This document shows positions 6,116-8,060 of a DNA stretch of 8,060 nt, piece by piece. The position numbers and the translations under genes were made by a program. The number at the start of each line of letters is the position of its first letter. The stretch's first letter is position 1. This DNA is from GCA-2726245 sp035513655. Lineage in GTDB: Bacteria; Planctomycetota; Planctomycetia; Pirellulales; Pirellulaceae. Where the stretch lies: NCBI GenBank assembly GCA_035513655.1, contig DATKBV010000415.1, positions 1 through 8,060 of the forward strand. Reading direction: 5' to 3'. The notes beneath the pieces are model-generated. The model was given only the letters and a program-made list of their open reading frames with translations. It searched no databases and was not told the origin of the DNA.

Positions 6116-7134
6116 CACGTCGCAAGCCGCCCACCGTCGAAGCCCCCGGCCAGGATTCGTTCCTGGATGTCGTGGCTAATCTTGTTGGCATACTCATCAT
6201 TTTGGTGATGGTCATTGGTGTTCGAGCCAAGGACGCCATGTTGGAAGCGGCTCCGGTCGTCGCGAAGGAAGAAGCAACCGCTCAAGCCGAGAGCGATGTC
6301 GCGGACGCGCTGAAAGTGGCTCACGCCGTGGAGCAAGACATTCAACAACTGACGAAAAAAATCAATCAGGAAGCATTCGAAATCGAGTATCGGCGTAAGG
6401 AACGTGACATCATTCAACTGCTCACGGCGTCCGCCGAACAGGCATTGGCGCAGAAGCGAGACGAATTAGACGCGGAAGAGCAGCGCCAGTTCGACGCCCA
6501 ACGCGAGCTGATCGCCGCGCGTGCCGAACTGAGCGAACTCGAAAGTAGCGTCAACGCGGCGGAAGGCTCAATTCCCAGAACGTCGATTATCGAACACTTG
6601 CCGACGCCGATGGCAAAGACCGTGTTTGGCAAGGAGATTCACTTCCAACTCTCCGGCGGCAAGCTAACTTATGTACCTTGGGACGAATTGGTGGATAAGC
6701 TTCAAGACGAGGCTCGTCAGAAAATGTGGCGTTTGAAAGACGCTACGCAGATCACCGAGACGATTGGTCCGATCGGCGGTTTTCTGATGAAGTATCAGTT
6801 GAAACGGACGCAACAATCGGTCACGACGCGGGCCGGAACCGCCGTCCAGCAGCGCGTCGAACTCGACAACTTCGTCTTGCTGCCCGTCGACGCGACGCTG
6901 GGCGAGCCCGTGGCCGAAGGGTTTCTCGAGGGGAGCAAATTACATTCGGTGTTGATGAAAAACAATCCCGACAAAACGACGATCACAGTCTGGACATACC
7001 CAGATAGTTTTAATGAGTTCCGCGATCTGAAACAGGAACTGTTCCGGCGCGGATATCTAACCGCCAGCCGGCCAATGCCCGAGGGCGTTCCCATCGGCGG
7101 ATCGCCAAGAGGCACGAGATCAGCAGCACAATAG
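6112..7134 (+). CDS. Single-pass coiled-coil protein, ExbD/MotB-like with membrane Asp
   Basis: 340 residues from GTG 6112, which overlaps the previous stop as GTGA; AGAGG (6099-6103) lies 8 bases upstream. An upstream ATG at 5977 is in frame but would lie wholly within the previous gene and spoil the N-in basic start (MTRRK), so it is rejected. One membrane helix (about 17-37) carries Asp19 in FLDVVANLVGILIIL, the position and setting of the essential Asp of ExbD/TolR. A coiled coil (about 40-150) nearly matches the length of that in the preceding protein. The C-terminal domain (about 165-325) repeats two motifs of the preceding protein: EIHFQLSGGKLTYVP (175-189), and a stretch at 289-315 that aligns without gaps with 512-538 there (shared Tyr-Pro, Phe, Asp/Glu-Leu-Arg/Lys, Leu, Gly). 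Likely the ion-carrying B subunit of the complex, paired with the Asp-less paralogue. No peptidoglycan-binding motif is seen. Confidence 0.8.
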   Translation: MTRRKPPTVEAPGQDSFLDVVANLVGILIILVMVIGVRAKDAMLEAAPVVAKEEATAQAESDVADALKVAHAVEQDIQQLTKKINQEAFEIEYRRKERDIIQLLTASAEQALAQKRDELDAEEQRQFDAQRELIAARAELSELESSVNAAEGSIPRTSIIEHLPTPMAKTVFGKEIHFQLSGGKLTYVPWDELVDKLQDEARQKMWRLKDATQITETIGPIGGFLMKYQLKRTQQSVTTRAGTAVQQRVELDNFVLLPVDATLGEPVAEGFLEGSKLHSVLMKNNPDKTTITVWTYPDSFNEFRDLKQELFRRGYLTASRPMPEGVPIGGSPRGTRSAAQ

Positions 7135-7136
7135 AC

Positions 7137-7466
7137 TTACAGATAGTCTTCGCGAATTGGACAGAAGACGTCGAGTGCCTTGACCGGCGCATCGCCGGCG
7201 ACGGCTTTGTGCGGCACACCCCCGGGGATTCGCCACATTTGGCCAGGGAGAACAACCTGCTCCTTGTCGCCGATCGTAAAAGTTAACTCGCCCTCGAGGA
7301 GCAGACCCATCTGCTCATGCGGGTGGCTGTGCATTTCCACGACCGCGTGCGGTTCAAACTCGACGAAAGACAGCATCATTCGTTCACCCGCCATCGTGAA
7401 GATGTCGACTCCAGGGAAGATGTTGTGCTTCGAGCATTCCTCGCGACTGACGACGTATTTCGACAT
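7137..7466 (-). CDS. Small single-domain cupin
   Basis: 109 residues. Cupin motif 1 is HSHPHEQMGLLLEGEL (H46-L61) and motif 2 is PGQMWRIPGGVPHKA (P74-A88). Likely metal ligands are His46, His48, Gln52 (in place of the more common Glu) and His86, in a six-stranded beta barrel. Small cupins of this HPHEQ type are common, and their substrates are rarely known, so the reaction cannot be named. They may be isomerases, dioxygenases or sensors. No signal peptide is seen, so it is cytoplasmic. ATG 7466 is chosen because GGAGA (7476-7480 on the complement) lies 9-10 bases upstream. A longer start near 7661 would overlap the divergent kinase gene and adds non-cupin sequence. It converges on the stator-like operon with a 2-base gap and is divergent from the kinase. 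Confidence 0.85.
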   Translation of the reverse strand: MSKYVVSREECSKHNIFPGVDIFTMAGERMMLSFVEFEPHAVVEMHSHPHEQMGLLLEGELTFTIGDKEQVVLPGQMWRIPGGVPHKAVAGDAPVKALDVFCPIREDYL

Positions 7467-7598
7467 GGCTCGCTGTCTCCGTTTCGAGTCGTTTGCAATA
7501 GTAGTGGTTTTCGCGCCGCCAAGCCAGCTGGATCGAAGTGTCCCATGAAATATCGGCGACTGCTTGACCGTTCTTTGTGCTACCGCGACACTGCCTCC
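7467..7598. promoter_or_regulatory. Shared divergent control region between cupin and kinase genes
   Basis: 132 bases separate the two divergent starts (78 if the kinase begins at ATG 7545). Promoters for both genes should lie here. I see the cupin ribosome site at 7476-7480 on the complement but no convincing -35/-10 pair in either direction and no clear operator palindrome. Confidence 0.35.
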
Positions 7599-8060
7599 AT
7601 GCAGTTGATCGACCAGCAAACAGCGGCAGATTACCTCCGCCAAGGGAAACTGATCGTCCAAAACGAAGAAGTCTCGATCCGTGAGCTGCCTGGCGGTGTG
7701 TCGAACGTCGTCCTCTACGTGACGCGGACGACCGAATCAGACTTTGTCATCAAGCAGGCTCGCGAGCAGCTACGTGTGGCGGCGTCGTGGTTTTGCAGCG
7801 TGGAACGGATTTGGCGTGAAGTCGAAACGATGAAGGTCTGTACACACTTGCTGATCGATTCATCCACCAGACCGCCAATTCCAACGTCGACCCCCGATTT
7901 CCTCTTCTCCGACACCGACAATTTTCTGTACGGGATGTCGGCCGTCCCGAATCACGAAACGTGGAAGCAGATTCTGTTGCGCGGCGAGGTTGACAACCGT
8001 GTGGCTCGTTCCTGTGGCTGGCTCATGGGCCGACTGCATGGAGGCACTTGGGGTGGACGG
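7599..8060 (+). CDS. Phosphotransferase-like kinase, N-terminal part (cut by window end)
   Basis: 154 codons are present and open to the last base; the 3' end lies outside. The fold suggested is the aminoglycoside-phosphotransferase / methylthioribose-kinase type. Residues 30-36 (LPGGVSN) look like the nucleotide loop. Lys52 in FVIKQ is the likely ATP-binding lysine, Glu74 or Glu76 in the following helix its likely partner, and GWLMGRLHGGTW (140-151) sits where such kinases carry the helix before the catalytic loop. The stretch KQAREQLRVAASWF (52-65) recalls the methylthioribose kinase N-lobe, but the substrate cannot be assigned. The catalytic HGD and DFG-like motifs would lie beyond 8060. 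An in-frame ATG at 7545 would add 18 residues; neither start has a strong ribosome site (GAAG at 7535-7538 favours 7545 slightly), and the family's N-terminus favours 7599. Divergent from the cupin. Confidence 0.75.
   Translation, partial: MQLIDQQTAADYLRQGKLIVQNEEVSIRELPGGVSNVVLYVTRTTESDFVIKQAREQLRVAASWFCSVERIWREVETMKVCTHLLIDSSTRPPIPTSTPDFLFSDTDNFLYGMSAVPNHETWKQILLRGEVDNRVARSCGWLMGRLHGGTWGGR

Noticed and set aside
3141..7134. Complete Zorya anti-phage system
   Set aside because: The channel subunit is ZorA-like in layout, but there is no OmpA-type ZorB and no ZorC, ZorD or ZorE gene. The flanks are ordinary genes. Only a distant stator relationship is claimed.
3141..7134. Flagellar MotAB or a TonB/Tol operon
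   Set aside because: No peptidoglycan-binding OmpA motif, and no tonB, tolA, tolB, pal or flagellar gene nearby. Two long coiled-coil partners do not fit either system.

Overview
The window looks like chromosomal DNA from a planctomycete, probably of the Pirellula/Rhodopirellula type. This is an inference from moderately high GC, GTG starts, tight head-to-tail overlaps and intergenic DNA packed with long hairpins such as the perfect 14-bp inverted repeat at 140-153/169-182. There is no rRNA or marker gene here to prove it. I see no tRNA, rRNA, CRISPR array, transposase or phage gene.

Layout, left to right: (1) 1-308 is non-coding. A cluster of hairpins (1-182) is followed by a plausible promoter and leader. 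(2) 309-2819 (+) encodes a full-length ComEC/Rec2-type DNA-uptake channel and ends in a strong GC hairpin that overlaps its stop codon. (3) 2820-3140 is non-coding, with a folded element (2869-2927) and the leader of the next operon. (4) 3141-7134 (+) is a tight three-gene operon: a MotA/TolQ/ExbB-like channel subunit with a long helical cytoplasmic tail, then two different single-pass proteins with long coiled coils and C-terminal domains. The genes overlap by ATGA and GTGA. (5) 7137-7466 (-) is a small HxH cupin that converges on the operon with a 2-base gap. (6) From 7599 (+) a phosphotransferase-like kinase runs off the right end, divergent from the cupin.

The centre of interest is the operon. 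It resembles an ion-driven stator or motor (MotAB, TolQR, ExbBD, ZorAB), but it has two non-identical B-type partners. Their transmembrane helices align without gaps over 15 residues. At the position where ExbD/TolR/MotB carry the essential aspartate, the third protein has Asp19 and the second has Ala20. The two also share a C-terminal domain that I can recognise by eye, twice in the second protein and once in the third. My inference is a stator with a heterodimeric B core in which only one chain carries the proton- or ion-binding acid. I do not recognise this exact arrangement as a described system. The neighbours (ComEC, cupin, kinase) give no clear clue to its role, and no defence effector lies within the window.
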